Positions 48,012 through 57,182 are shown, counted from the first letter of the stretch. The stretch: 64,000 nt of DNA from Companilactobacillus nodensis DSM 19682 = JCM 14932 = NBRC 107160 (GCF_000615905.1 NZ_BAMN01000010.1:25766-89765); one strand, 5' to 3'. The notes: generated by a model not told the origin, from the letters alone. Numbers and translations: made by a program.

Positions 48012-49687
48012 TAATCGATTCCCCCATCATTTACTAACGCACAGCATCCCCAAGCATCGAGGTGAACTTGTCCGTTAACTATTTTTATTTTTTGATTTGA
48101 TAGTGCTGTTCTCAAACTCATTTTAACTGGTAATTGGTAATCTTTCTCTTCATCAGAAAAATTAATTATTACCAGACCGTACTTATCATTCGTAGTTCGC
48201 TCAAAGACAAACATCTTCTTATCTGTCGCCAACAAACGATAATCGCCTAACGTAAAGCAATCATTTGACTTCAAACGTAACAAACGCTGATAGAAATTCA
48301 AGAGACTATCTGTATCGGGCAGCTCTTGATAGACATTATCATGAGAGTGCTCAGCCCAATTCCACGGTTTGGCATGCGAGAAGCCGACGTATTCTGAGTT
48401 GTCCCATTGAAATGGACCACGTGCCGTCATTTCGTCTTGATCATTTAACAATTCCAGAATTTGTTTGTCAGGAACCTTCTTACTACGCAGGTTCTTGATA
48501 AGATCAACCGCTCGCTGATCGTCGAAGTCAGACAGATTCTCATATTTTAATCCATGCTGTCCGATTTCTTCACCATAATAAATAATCGGAATTCCACGTT
48601 GCAAAAACATCATCATTGCCAGAGACTTCTTCAACTTAATATCGTCAGTTGGCAATTTTAATCTATCAACAAAGCGGCTAATATCATGATTGCCCCACGT
48701 CAAGGCAGGGAAACTAGTGTTAGCTAAAACACTCTCCCACTTTACAAAGGTATTCTTGAATCTATCGAGTGAAATCTGACGCGGGCGGAAGAACTTAGGA
48801 ATATCTCCAAAGTTCTTATCATCATAAACTTCGCCAAAGTTGTCAGACGATACTACCATGTCACAGCCATTCTCATCAGGTTGCGTATACTCAGCCGCTT
48901 GATATACATTGGCTGATGCCGCTTCTCCCAATAAGAATATGTCAGAATTTTCTTCTTTGATTTGGCTAACGAATCCACCAAGATATTTTTTAACCTCAGG
49001 TAAATTAGCAAAGAATGTGTCATCAACTGGATATTTCTCAGAATCATCCAAAGCCATTTGTTTCAAGTTAGCCTTAGCCATATGAATGAAGGCATCTAAT
49101 CTGAAGCCGTCGACACCTTTTTCAATCCAGAACTTAGCAATATCGGCCATGGACTTCTGAACTTCAACATTCTTCCAATTAAGATCAGGCATTTTTTTAT
49201 CAAACAAATGGAAATAATAATACTCACTATCAGGATGTACCTTTGACCAGACACTGCCGCCAAAGAATGACCCCCAATTGTTTGGCTCATGTCCATCAAC
49301 TTGTTTATCCCAAATATAATAATCTTTAAAAATACTATTCTTATTATTAATAGCATCTGTGAACCACGGATGCTGGTCCGAAGTATGATTTATTGGCAAA
49401 TCCAATATTACATGGAGATTCCGACTATGTGCTTCTGTCATTAGTTTTTCAAAATCATCAATCGTTCCCAAACTTGGATCGATAGCGAAATAATTAGACA
49501 CATCATAACCGTTGTCGACTTGTGGTGATACAAAAATGGGATTTAACCAAATAGTATTAACGCCAAGTTGCTTAATATAATCTAACCGTTGAATGATTCC
49601 CGGCAGATCTCCGATTCCATCATCATTTGAATCTTGAAAACTCTTCGGATAAATTTGATAAATAATTGCATTATCATACCATTTCAT
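48011..49687 (-). CDS. GH13 alpha-glucosidase (oligo-1,6-glucosidase type)
   Basis: 558-residue intracellular GH13_31-like enzyme beginning MKWYDNAIIYQIYPKSFQDSN. Catalytic regions are DLPINHTSDQHPWF, GFRLDAFIHMAK (nucleophile), LLGEAASAN (acid/base) and TWGNHDISRF. ATG 49685-49687 is downstream of GGGAGG; the longer frame to 49747 crosses the operator region. Subgroup members cleave alpha-1,6 or alpha-1,4 links of isomaltose and maltodextrins; the exact bond preference is not clear from reading alone. Confidence 0.92.
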   Translation of the reverse strand: MKWYDNAIIYQIYPKSFQDSNDDGIGDLPGIIQRLDYIKQLGVNTIWLNPIFVSPQVDNGYDVSNYFAIDPSLGTIDDFEKLMTEAHSRNLHVILDLPINHTSDQHPWFTDAINNKNSIFKDYYIWDKQVDGHEPNNWGSFFGGSVWSKVHPDSEYYYFHLFDKKMPDLNWKNVEVQKSMADIAKFWIEKGVDGFRLDAFIHMAKANLKQMALDDSEKYPVDDTFFANLPEVKKYLGGFVSQIKEENSDIFLLGEAASANVYQAAEYTQPDENGCDMVVSSDNFGEVYDDKNFGDIPKFFRPRQISLDRFKNTFVKWESVLANTSFPALTWGNHDISRFVDRLKLPTDDIKLKKSLAMMMFLQRGIPIIYYGEEIGQHGLKYENLSDFDDQRAVDLIKNLRSKKVPDKQILELLNDQDEMTARGPFQWDNSEYVGFSHAKPWNWAEHSHDNVYQELPDTDSLLNFYQRLLRLKSNDCFTLGDYRLLATDKKMFVFERTTNDKYGLVIINFSDEEKDYQLPVKMSLRTALSNQKIKIVNGQVHLDAWGCCALVNDGGID

Positions 49688-49707
49688 TGCGTTCGCACCC
49701 TCCCAAC

Positions 49708-49723
49708 TGGTAACCGCTTCCAA
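49708..49723 (-). promoter_or_regulatory. cre-like/LacI-type site upstream of the GH13 operon
   Basis: TTGGAAGCGGTTACCA on the minus strand fits a CcpA cre pattern apart from the last position and also carries the GTTACC half of the MalR operator. It is 20 bp before the GH13 start codon. Confidence 0.65.
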
Positions 49724-49729
49724 ATAAGT

Positions 49730-49763
49730 ATAAAAAAATAAGCCCAATAATAATAGGGCTTAC
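49730..49763 (-). terminator. Terminator after malR
   Basis: AAGCCC and GGGCTT form a stem around an A/T loop followed by TTTTTTT on the minus strand. It lies between the regulator and the GH13 operon, only 43 bp above the GH13 start. Confidence 0.8.
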
Positions 49764-49768
49764 ATAAA

Positions 49769-49782
49769 TGTTACCGATAACA
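49769..49782. promoter_or_regulatory. MalR-type operator
   Basis: TGTTACCGATAACA, identical to the site at 46650-46663. It touches the 3' end of the regulator gene and lies above the GH13 operon. Confidence 0.75.
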
Positions 49783-49785
49783 GTT

Positions 49786-50733
49786 TTATTCTCTTAAAGT
49801 TCCACCCATACTTATCTTGGGTTCAAAGATAAGATTACCCTGAGATGTCTTGGAATTGATCTTATCCAAAAGGTTCTCACCACAGGCACTCCCCATCTCA
49901 ATGATAGATTGTTTGACTGTTGTTATTTTAGGCGAAGCAACTTGGCTCAAGAAGACTCCATCGAAGCCAGTTACACCATAATCATCTGGTATCGAACCAC
50001 CACAGCGAGCGATTCCTCGTTCGATTCCCATCGCCAGACGGTCTGAAGCACAAATAAAAGCGGTGTTAGATTCAATTTCATCCCAATGTTTAGTGATGAA
50101 TTCTTCGGCTAAGTGACTGTGATTCTCAAAACGATATAATTCCGGAATCATCTGATTCTCCTGAACTTGTTGAATAAATCCAGCTTCACGTGAATATTCA
50201 AATGACTCTTTGCTATCTATACCAATATAGACCAAATGCTCATATCCACGTTCCAAAACTAGCTTAGCCATCCGATAGGTACCAGCTTTATTATTGGTAT
50301 CAACATAATCCAATCCATAACGATTTTCGCCAAACATAATTACAGGTTTATCAAGTTTCTTGATCCAATCAAGATCCTCCTTACGCATTCCTGTAATTAT
50401 GTATCCATCACAGTTACCAATGTCAAAGTTTCGGCGTGTAACTAATTGCAACGAATACTGATGAAGATCCAAAGTCTTAGCGATCCCCACCATTAGGTTC
50501 ATATAATAAGGTTCGGTTGTATCAATATCTTCTAAAATACACAATTTAACGATTCGTGTAGAATTATTGACCAAAGCTTTTGCAATTAAATTAGGATGAT
50601 AATCTAATTCTTGCATCGCCTGATATACCAATTGTTTAAGTTCATTAGTAACCATATCTGGATGATTAATAACACGTGAGACCGTCATCTTTGAAACGTT
50701 GGCACGCTTTGCCACATCCATAAGTGTCGCCAT
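49786..50733 (-). CDS. malR: LacI-family transcriptional regulator (MalR-like)
   Basis: 315 residues. N-terminal helix-turn-helix LMDVAKRANVSKMTVSRVINHP, hinge, then a periplasmic-binding-like sensor domain ending GGTLRE. ATG 50731-50733 begins MATLMDVAKRANV; the longer frame to 50751 is not needed. It heads the maltose cluster and the repeated TGTTACCGATAACA sites nearby are good candidates for its operators. Ligand maltose or a maltodextrin is inferred from context. Confidence 0.9.
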   Translation of the reverse strand: MATLMDVAKRANVSKMTVSRVINHPDMVTNELKQLVYQAMQELDYHPNLIAKALVNNSTRIVKLCILEDIDTTEPYYMNLMVGIAKTLDLHQYSLQLVTRRNFDIGNCDGYIITGMRKEDLDWIKKLDKPVIMFGENRYGLDYVDTNNKAGTYRMAKLVLERGYEHLVYIGIDSKESFEYSREAGFIQQVQENQMIPELYRFENHSHLAEEFITKHWDEIESNTAFICASDRLAMGIERGIARCGGSIPDDYGVTGFDGVFLSQVASPKITTVKQSIIEMGSACGENLLDKINSKTSQGNLIFEPKISMGGTLRE

Positions 50734-50819
50734 ATAATACAACTCCCTCAATAAATATTATCCCTTATGAATTCAATTATACCAATTACTGGATACGTGG
50801 TCATTATTATTTTTATACA

Positions 50820-50853
50820 AAAAGAGCAATCCAATTATAAAGGATTGCTCTTT
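50820..50853. terminator. Bidirectional terminator after the DoxX gene
   Basis: AAAAGAGCAATCC pairs GGATTGCTCTTTT with an A/T-rich loop; it sits 4 bp from the DoxX stop. Confidence 0.9.
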
Positions 50854-50856
50854 TGG

Positions 50857-51363
50857 CTATTTAAAACTTACTTCTGCAGATTTCTGCTTAAAAATATGTG
50901 TTCTGATCCATGGAATTACCCAGTAATCCAAGCCGACCTTACCAGCGTTGAATCCAGCGAAGATAATAAACATTTCAAAGAAAATGTATTCAGGATTGAC
51001 TGAAACTGTTCCTGCTAGCATGTATGAGAAGTTCATCATCATACCAAAGAATGTGGCAGCGGTAGTTAAGCAACCGAAGATCAAGCCTAGGCCAACTAGG
51101 AACTCGCCCCAAGCAACTAAGAAACTGATCATCCCGTTGTTTGGTAGAATCATGTTTTGGATCATTCCGTTGAACCAAGGATATAGAACGTTGCCTTCCG
51201 GTCCCTTAACTGGATTCTTTATAACACCCATCAACATTCCTTGAGCTGAGAATCCTCCAGTAATTTTACCCCATCCGGCAATTGCCCACTGGAAACCAAA
51301 ATAAATTCTAATAATTGCTAAAACATATGATGCATACTTATTTGTACGTAAGAATTTTACCAA
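50857..51363 (-). CDS. DoxX-family membrane protein
   Basis: 168 residues with four membrane helices. Typical DoxX sequence is seen in YFGFQWAIAGWGKITGGF and LVGLGLIFGCLTTAATFFGMMMNFSYML. No thiosulfate-oxidation genes are nearby, so the archaeal DoxD function does not apply; Gram-positive members are linked to membrane redox or stress, but loosely. It is transcribed alone from the long intergenic region that follows. Confidence 0.88.
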   Translation of the reverse strand: MVKFLRTNKYASYVLAIIRIYFGFQWAIAGWGKITGGFSAQGMLMGVIKNPVKGPEGNVLYPWFNGMIQNMILPNNGMISFLVAWGEFLVGLGLIFGCLTTAATFFGMMMNFSYMLAGTVSVNPEYIFFEMFIIFAGFNAGKVGLDYWVIPWIRTHIFKQKSAEVSFK

Positions 51364-51747
51364 AATTATTTCCCCCTCTTTTTAGCATAACCAAATAATA
51401 CTACTTTGAGATTATATACACAAAGAATTGTTCTTCTATATAGAATATTAATAATTTCTCATAAACTTCAAAAATTTTGATACGTAAGATTTCGGTTTAA
51501 AGCACTTATATATCAACGATAATTGGTTGATCATATCTCCATGACATTTTAAGAATAACTTGAATAAAAATTAACAATAATTTCACATATACGGTATCTA
51601 AGACTGTTTTATCAATACTATATTCAAAGTTTAGGAATAATTAAAGATACATAAATATAACAATACAATCCAGCAATATTTTTGTACGCATTTAATTTGA
51701 TTATTACTGTCTACCTGGTCAGAATGAGGCATCAAAGGGGTGATTAT
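51364..51747. other. AT-rich divergent intergenic region
   Basis: 384 bp between the DoxX gene and the GT2 gene. Very AT-rich, with several possible -10 boxes, but I see no convincing small gene, hairpin or operator. Confidence 0.6.
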
Positions 51748-53021
51748 ATGATCTTTTATATCATTGCTTTATTAATATTTATGACACAATGCTTCTTAAT
51801 GATCTTCACTTTTTTCAATGACCAACTACAACGCAATCAGATTCCAGTATCTCCGTCCGACGAACCGTTTTTTTATATCATATTAATACCGTGCTTGAAT
51901 GAAGAAAAAGTAATTAGCGATACACTAGAAAAACTACTTGATCTCAAAATGTCAAAGCACATTATCGTCATCGATGATGATTCAACTGACAATACAGTCA
52001 AAATAGCACAAAAAATTGCTGGCCCAATCTCAATCATTCAACGGAAACTACCGAATGCTCAAACTGGCAAAGGAAGTTCACTTAATTCCGCCATTCCCAT
52101 GATCAAACGTATAATCGAAAAATCACCATTTGATCAGAAACATTCGATTATCGGCGTGATGGACGCTGACGGAGTACTAAGTTTCAACTCTGGAATTGAG
52201 TTGGATCGGGCATTTCAAGATGATTCAGTCGCCGCAGCTCAATTAAGAGTAAAAATGAAATCTCCCAAAACTATCTTACAAACTTTTCAAGATATTGAAT
52301 TCTTCGTGATCAATCATCTAACACAGTTATTCCGCTCATATATCGATGCGGCCGCACTTTGCGGGAATGGCCAATTCTTCAGAGCTTCTTCAGTTCTTGA
52401 TAAGCTTGGTGATAAGCTTGGGGCGACGCTCTTTTGGAAGACTATGAATTAACCTTACGAATGAAGTTAAAGGGATTAAAAATCAAATACATCGGAAATG
52501 CCTATGTCGATCAAGAGGCTCTGACCAGTCTTAAAAAACTTATTATCCAACGTGCTCGCTGGTCACAAGGCGGCTTCAACTGTTGGAAATATTTGAAATC
52601 AGTCTTAAGATCCAGGATAATGAGTAATCTACAAAAAGCTGATGTGTTACTATTTTGTATCATGCCGGTCTTAAACATTCTGTCTGACTTTGCGATTATT
52701 TTCTACACCGTTAAATTCTTTATCGTTGATTCGAATAACTTATTGAGAGAATTCATCGCTCTCTTTTTCTTATCAATTCTAGGACTACTCTTCGGTGCCC
52801 TATTCACGGAGCTATACATTGGTGAACTAAAAAAGACCGAAAAAAAAGGTGTGATCATCAATCACACCGACTTCTTAAATGAGAAATCAAATATCTTCAA
52901 AAGATTTCGCGCTGTAGCGTTAGTTTCATATATGTACGTCATCTTCTTTGGAAGTTTGATTATCTCGATCATCCGACTATCAAAGAATAATAATAGTTGG
53001 GTTAAAACCAAACGGATTTAA
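51748..53021 (+). pseudogene. GT2 glycosyltransferase (processive, polysaccharide synthase type), single-base frameshift
   Basis: A membrane GT2 enzyme of about 424 residues in two frames (51748-52452 and the frame ending 53021). Catalytic elements: IDDDSTDNT, MDADG, LLEDYELTLRM and QRARWSQGG (QxxRW), then C-terminal membrane helices. The frames meet at 52418-52419: adding one T gives KLWGDALLEDYELT, the expected ED region. ATG 51748 has AGGGGTG in front. Architecture is like poly-GlcNAc or hyaluronan synthases, but no accessory export genes are present. With the break both halves would be inactive. Confidence 0.82.
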
Positions 53022-53155
53022 TTCCTTTTCTTTTTGCGCATAAAGTATAGAAATAAAGTGAATCCAGCAATTACGCTTAATAATAAACAAGGTAGATAAT
53101 AATTAGGGATAAAGATACTCTTACTGATTATTTGAAAAATTACTGATTTGAACAT
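53018..53155 (-). CDS. Small membrane protein, 45 residues
   Basis: Peptide starting MFKSVIFQIISKSIFIPNYY, with one strong hydrophobic helix (LPCLLLSVIAGFTLFLYFM) and a basic end (RKKKRN). The ATG at 53153-53155 is six bases after GAGGTGA, so translation is plausible. Its stop overlaps the stop of the GT2 gene on the other strand. Function unknown. Short length keeps confidence moderate. Confidence 0.6.
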   Translation of the reverse strand: MFKSVIFQIISKSIFIPNYYLPCLLLSVIAGFTLFLYFMRKKKRN

Positions 53156-53233
53156 CACAATCACCTCAGATTTGGATTCACGGTAATTATTACATGTTTA
53201 AACACATAATTCAAACAATTAAACTGATATAAA

Positions 53234-53270
53234 AACAGTGCTGGGATAAATATTTCCCAACACTGTTATT
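53234..53270 (-). terminator. Intrinsic terminator after the lactate oxidase gene
   Basis: AACAGTGTTGGGAAA pairs with its complement TATCCCAGCACTGTT around a short loop, then a T-rich stretch on the minus strand; only a few bases from the stop. Confidence 0.88.
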
Positions 53271-53271
53271 T

Positions 53272-54375
53272 TTATTTCTTTAATAATTTAGCATGTTTAA
53301 CATCTTCAATTGTCTTAGTACCAGCCAATTGCATGATTGTCTTGAATTCATCATTCAAATGTTCAACAACTGAATAGACCCCATCAGCACCACCGAGTGC
53401 TAAGCCATAGATTACTGGTCTTCCCATGGCAACCATATCAGCACCACTAGCTAATGCCTTAAAGACATGTGATCCACGACGAACACCACTATCAAAGATA
53501 ATTGGAACTCTGTGATTTACGGCCTTAGCAACATCGCTCAAGACATCGAATGATGCAGGTCCACCATTTAACTGACGGCCACCATGATTTGATACTTGGA
53601 TAACATCAGCACCAGCACCGATTGCAAGCAAAGCATCTTCTGGGCTTTGAACACCCTTAACAATAACAGGTAGTCCAGCAATATCCTTGATTCGTTGAAT
53701 ATCCTTGGGACTGATTTTTTGAGCAGCGGCGGCATAAATTTCACCGATACCCTTGCCTTCTCCATCGCCTTCACTGAACTTAGTCAAGTTAGCCATTGGA
53801 GTCGGAAATTGGAAGTCATTGATAATATCGGACTCACGATAACCATCGACAGTTGCATCGGCTGTTAGAACAATAGCCTTAGCACCAGCCTGCTTAGCTT
53901 CTTTGAGCAAACTCTCGTTGAAGGTCCAATCCTTGCTCATATAAAGTTGGAAGAATTGAGGAGCACCGTTACCAGCTGCCATCGTATCAGCAATTGAAGT
54001 TGATGAATAAGTACTTTGCTCCATCAAAGCTCCAGCCTTGGCAATACCTTTTGCTGTATCCATTTCGCCTTTAGCATGTGCCAAACCTTGTGCAGCAGTG
54101 GCAGTCATCATAATTGGTGTCTTAACATCAATTCCAAAAATACTTGTGTTTGTTTGTGGGTCTTCAATGTCACTCAATACATGAGGAACGATTTGAACAT
54201 GATTGAATGCCTCTGTGTTAGCCTTCAATGTCCAGTTGTCTTCAGAGCCACCAGCGATGTATCCGAAGCCGCCCTTTGGAATAATTTTTTCAGCTTCAGC
54301 TTCCAAACTTGGTAGGTTTACAATATTAAGTTCTTTCTCGTTATCATTTTGGAAATATCCATTTGTTTCTGTCAT
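53272..54375 (-). CDS. lox: FMN-dependent L-lactate oxidase / alpha-hydroxy-acid oxidase
   Basis: 367-residue flavoprotein of the L-lactate oxidase group (TIM barrel). It oxidises L-lactate with O2 to pyruvate and H2O2 in this family. The catalytic His/Arg motif is SNHGGRQLNGG; the FMN-binding MMTATAAQGLAH and PIIFDSGVRRGSHVFKAL are intact. ATG 54373-54375 follows GGAGG; the frame extends to 54390 only through a TTG. Monocistronic, next to padR. Relation to NAD-independent lactate utilisation in aerobic growth is inferred. Confidence 0.9.
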   Translation of the reverse strand: MTETNGYFQNDNEKELNIVNLPSLEAEAEKIIPKGGFGYIAGGSEDNWTLKANTEAFNHVQIVPHVLSDIEDPQTNTSIFGIDVKTPIMMTATAAQGLAHAKGEMDTAKGIAKAGALMEQSTYSSTSIADTMAAGNGAPQFFQLYMSKDWTFNESLLKEAKQAGAKAIVLTADATVDGYRESDIINDFQFPTPMANLTKFSEGDGEGKGIGEIYAAAAQKISPKDIQRIKDIAGLPVIVKGVQSPEDALLAIGAGADVIQVSNHGGRQLNGGPASFDVLSDVAKAVNHRVPIIFDSGVRRGSHVFKALASGADMVAMGRPVIYGLALGGADGVYSVVEHLNDEFKTIMQLAGTKTIEDVKHAKLLKK

Positions 54376-54665
54376 ATGATCATCCTCCAATTTCTAAGTC
54401 GTGATCATATTAGTGGAAGGTATACAAAATGGCAACTATTCTTTCTCGTTAATTGACATAGTGCCAAAAAAACAGCTTTGAAGCCGGGCAGACTTCAAAG
54501 CCGTTTCATTACGGATTTAGCATATGATATGTAGTTTTTATTTGATAAATGTTCAAATTCATTTACCAATATTAATTATCACTCTTATAAATAATTTAGT
54601 AAACACCTTTATAGCGGATGTAACTGAATCGTTAGCTTAATCTTACAGTTATGTAAGATTGTCAT
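54376..54665. other. Intergenic region with padR terminator and a second hairpin
   Basis: Holds a strong hairpin GGCTTTGAAG/CTTCAAAGC (about 54470-54505) with T-run on the minus strand, probably the end of padR transcripts. Closer to padR is AATCTTACA-GTTA-TGTAAGATT (54640-54661), a perfect inverted repeat of operator-like size. No gene seen. Confidence 0.7.
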
Positions 54666-55196
54666 CTATTCTAAATTATCCAAAGTGCTCTTTAACCAAT
54701 TAATATGATTCCGCTCTCGTTCAATGGCACGATTTAAAATCAGAGAATGTCCATAGCTATTTTGAATACTAGCTTCATCCGGGAAAACTAATTCACGACG
54801 ACTGCGTAAATGCTCATAATGACTTGAATTGATCTGTAATTGTTGCTCAACCAGCTCCCTCAACAAAGGGCTATCCTGATTCTTAATAAAATACAGTTTC
54901 AAAGAAAACAAGTCATCCTTTTCGGACAACGGCTCACTAAGCCATTCTTGAAGAATATTTTTTCCATCGAAAGTAATCAAATAAAAAATGGATTTGGAAT
55001 CACTAACTTCAGCATCTGGTTCAATCCATCCGTCAGAGATCATTCTTTGTAATTCTGGATAAATTTGACTATGTGATGCATGCCAAAATTCTCCAATCTC
55101 ATGATTAAATTCTTGACTGATTTGATAACCAGACATTTTAGTTTGATTATTGATCAAACCTAATAATATGTATGGTAACACTCTTTTTTTAGGCAT
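54666..55196 (-). CDS. padR: PadR-family transcriptional regulator
   Basis: 176 residues, a winged helix of the PadR type (LPYILLGLINNQTKMSGYQISQEF, HSQIYPELQRMISDGWIEP) followed by a helical C-terminal dimerisation domain (RERNHINWLKSTLDNLE). It lies next to padC, the classical target, both on the minus strand with 65 bp between. It should repress padC until phenolic acids bind. GGAGAG ribosome site precedes the ATG. Confidence 0.93.
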   Translation of the reverse strand: MPKKRVLPYILLGLINNQTKMSGYQISQEFNHEIGEFWHASHSQIYPELQRMISDGWIEPDAEVSDSKSIFYLITFDGKNILQEWLSEPLSEKDDLFSLKLYFIKNQDSPLLRELVEQQLQINSSHYEHLRSRRELVFPDEASIQNSYGHSLILNRAIERERNHINWLKSTLDNLE

Positions 55197-55261
55197 TTAT
55201 CTCTCCTACTATTCTATCAACTACCACAAATATTATCTCATCCTGATAAATTTTCTCAAAT

Positions 55262-55797
55262 TTATTTATTAGTTCTCTTATATTCGGCATTGAAATACTT
55301 ACCACTACGAATATCATCAGGTAAATTATCGTAAGGTGCTTCACTGATAACATCTTCATTATCAATACCAGCATCTCCGATATAAGTGATATTTGCGAAT
55401 TCCGGAACAACTAATTTTGGATATGTTTCGTATTTCTCACGTGATTCACGCATAAGTTCCAAGTGTTCATTTTGGTATGTAACAGTGATTTCTGGATGTT
55501 CTTCAACCCACTTAGGGAAGAAAATTGTACCGTGAATCTTCTTTTCGTTTGGTAAGAAGTCAAGCGCAACGTCTGTTCCGGTTGGCTCTGTCCAAGAAAT
55601 CTTGTAAATACCTTCTGTCAACATGACAATATCAGCTTCTTGATTAGTTACCCAACGTCCTGCAACCATCCCACCGTGAATACGATAATCAACCGTGTGA
55701 TCATTTTTAGCGTACCATTCATATTCCCAGCCGTTTTCATATGTATAAATAAAATGTGTTCCTAAAAATCTTCTAATGTTTTAAATTGTTTTGTCAT
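55262..55797 (-). pseudogene. padC: Phenolic acid decarboxylase, frameshift near the 5' end
   Basis: Enzyme that decarboxylates p-coumaric, ferulic and caffeic acids to vinyl derivatives (~178 residues). The main frame (from 55669) covers [34 protein letters not shown] to the end. The true start is ATG 55795-55797 ([11 protein letters not shown]), after which a run of five A (55764-55768, plus strand) shifts the frame. With six it reads [22 protein letters not shown] directly into the rest. The catalytic region is otherwise intact. padR and the operator sites are preserved, which suggests the gene may be functional and the base miscalled. Confidence 0.85.
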
Positions 55798-55810
55798 AGT
55801 TATTCTCCTA

Positions 55811-55851
55811 TGTCGTTATCGACAATTGCTAGTATATGTCGATAAGACATA
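55811..55851. promoter_or_regulatory. Probable PadR operators upstream of padC
   Basis: Two close inverted repeats: TGTCG-TTAT-CGACA (55811-55824) and TATGTC-GATAA-GACATA (55835-55851). The ATGT/ACAT half sites agree with the known PadR box type, with a spacer of seven instead of eight in the second. Confidence 0.75.
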
Positions 55852-55863
55852 TTGTCAACTATT

Positions 55864-56610
55864 TTAATTTCCTAAGTAATTAGCAACTAAATGAATGATC
55901 CATAAATGTGCTGGATAAAAAACATAAAATAAATACTTAAACTGCTTACCCATTTTTCCTTGTTGCCCATTGTATAAATGCAATAACGGAACGACCAAAA
56001 TGAAAAACATACTACTGGCATTCATCGCAATACCGTCAAAAATCCCTATAAAGCTATTTGTACTAATAGCTGAAAAACTTAATGATAATTCTAGAATTCC
56101 AAAGAATACCGCTAAGCCCAAGTATGATAAATCACGTTGTTTAACATTGTTATAGGTTAAATTGGTAATAAACATAAACGGCAACAATAAAAAGCCACCT
56201 TCTAGAATTGGCACACATCCGATCAATAACAAAGCAAATGCAATACACTTATTTCGCCTATTGTCAGTGTTCCAAAGTGTAACGATTGCAGCACCTAACG
56301 CCAACGTAATAAAAATATTGTCTCCAAGAATTGACATTTGGTACTCTTGACTCAAGAATTGGTTCATAATGAAGTTACCAATCCCCATAAAGATACCCCA
56401 ACTAGTTAGTCTAATTAGATAATCACGTTTACTGTGCGTATAGCGCAACCCTTCGATGACTAAATACCCAAAACCAACGGCAACAACTCTAGTTATTATG
56501 TGGAATACATCCGCTAAATATGGTGAAATAAAATAAGGAATATGATCCAACACCATCAATAACATTAATATTATTTTAAAAGTTTCTCGATTATACTTTA
56601 TCTTCTGCAT
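55864..56610 (-). CDS. TraX-family membrane protein
   Basis: 248 residues with about eight membrane helices, starting MQKIKYNRETFKIILMLLMVLDHIPYF. The N-terminal MLLMVLDHIP and the CVPILEGGFLLLPFMF-type segments are typical of the TraX family (acyltransferase-3-related fold; F-pilin acetylation in its namesake). No conjugation genes are here, so its acetylation target is unknown. Single gene between padC and a divergent small gene. Confidence 0.85.
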   Translation of the reverse strand: MQKIKYNRETFKIILMLLMVLDHIPYFISPYLADVFHIITRVVAVGFGYLVIEGLRYTHSKRDYLIRLTSWGIFMGIGNFIMNQFLSQEYQMSILGDNIFITLALGAAIVTLWNTDNRRNKCIAFALLLIGCVPILEGGFLLLPFMFITNLTYNNVKQRDLSYLGLAVFFGILELSLSFSAISTNSFIGIFDGIAMNASSMFFILVVPLLHLYNGQQGKMGKQFKYLFYVFYPAHLWIIHLVANYLGN

Positions 56611-56725
56611 TAAAATCTCCTCTGATATATTATCCTTTAGTTATTATTCAAGATACGGAAACACAAGTAAATAGACCTTGCACAAGTGTTAGCACATGTG
56701 ACAAAGTCGTAAGGAAGCGAAAAAC

Positions 56726-57121
56726 ATGACACCATTTAACGAACTAACTCTAGCAATATCTGCCATTGTTCTAGCAGTAACTGGAATCGTTGGCGTAATT
56801 TTACTTTCAACCTCAATTTTTAAGATCAACTCTTCAATGAAAAAAACCGTCGATGTAATAGAAAAATATCAACGACCTTATATTGCTATTAATTTGAAAA
56901 AAACAAATTTAGTTATCAAGAATACCGGCAAGTCTCAGGCGACGATTGATTCGATCGTAATCAACGACACTGATGAATTTGAGGATATGGATGGAAAAGT
57001 CATCAATCCTGAACAAGCACTACATTTAAAAAATGATTTTACAGACCAAGATGAATTAATAATTGAGATAAATTATCATAGTGAAAACAAAGCCTATAAA
57101 GAAACTGTTTCACTTAGATAG
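56726..57121 (+). CDS. Hypothetical membrane-anchored protein
   Basis: 131 residues: one N-terminal membrane helix (LAISAIVLAVTGIVGVILLSTSIF) followed by a small soluble beta-rich domain with KTNLVIKNTGKSQATIDSIVIND, which resembles short immunoglobulin-like folds. ATG 56726 follows AAGGAAG. A strong terminator lies just after the stop. No family recognised. Confidence 0.75.
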   Translation: MTPFNELTLAISAIVLAVTGIVGVILLSTSIFKINSSMKKTVDVIEKYQRPYIAINLKKTNLVIKNTGKSQATIDSIVINDTDEFEDMDGKVINPEQALHLKNDFTDQDELIIEINYHSENKAYKETVSLR

Positions 57122-57123
57122 AA

Positions 57124-57176
57124 AAATACCAGAACAGGAATTTTTACTTTCCCGTTCTGGTATTTTGATTTTATTT
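57124..57176 (+). terminator. Intrinsic terminator after the 56726-57121 gene
   Basis: AAATACCAGAAC pairs GTTCTGGTATTT with a T-rich tail; the perfect arms are 12 bp. Confidence 0.92.
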
Positions 57177-57182
57177 GTTGTT

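Noticed and set aside
53272..54390. Lactate oxidase start at 54390
   Set aside because: The codon there is TTG inside the ribosome-site region; ATG 54375 has GGAGG at the right distance.
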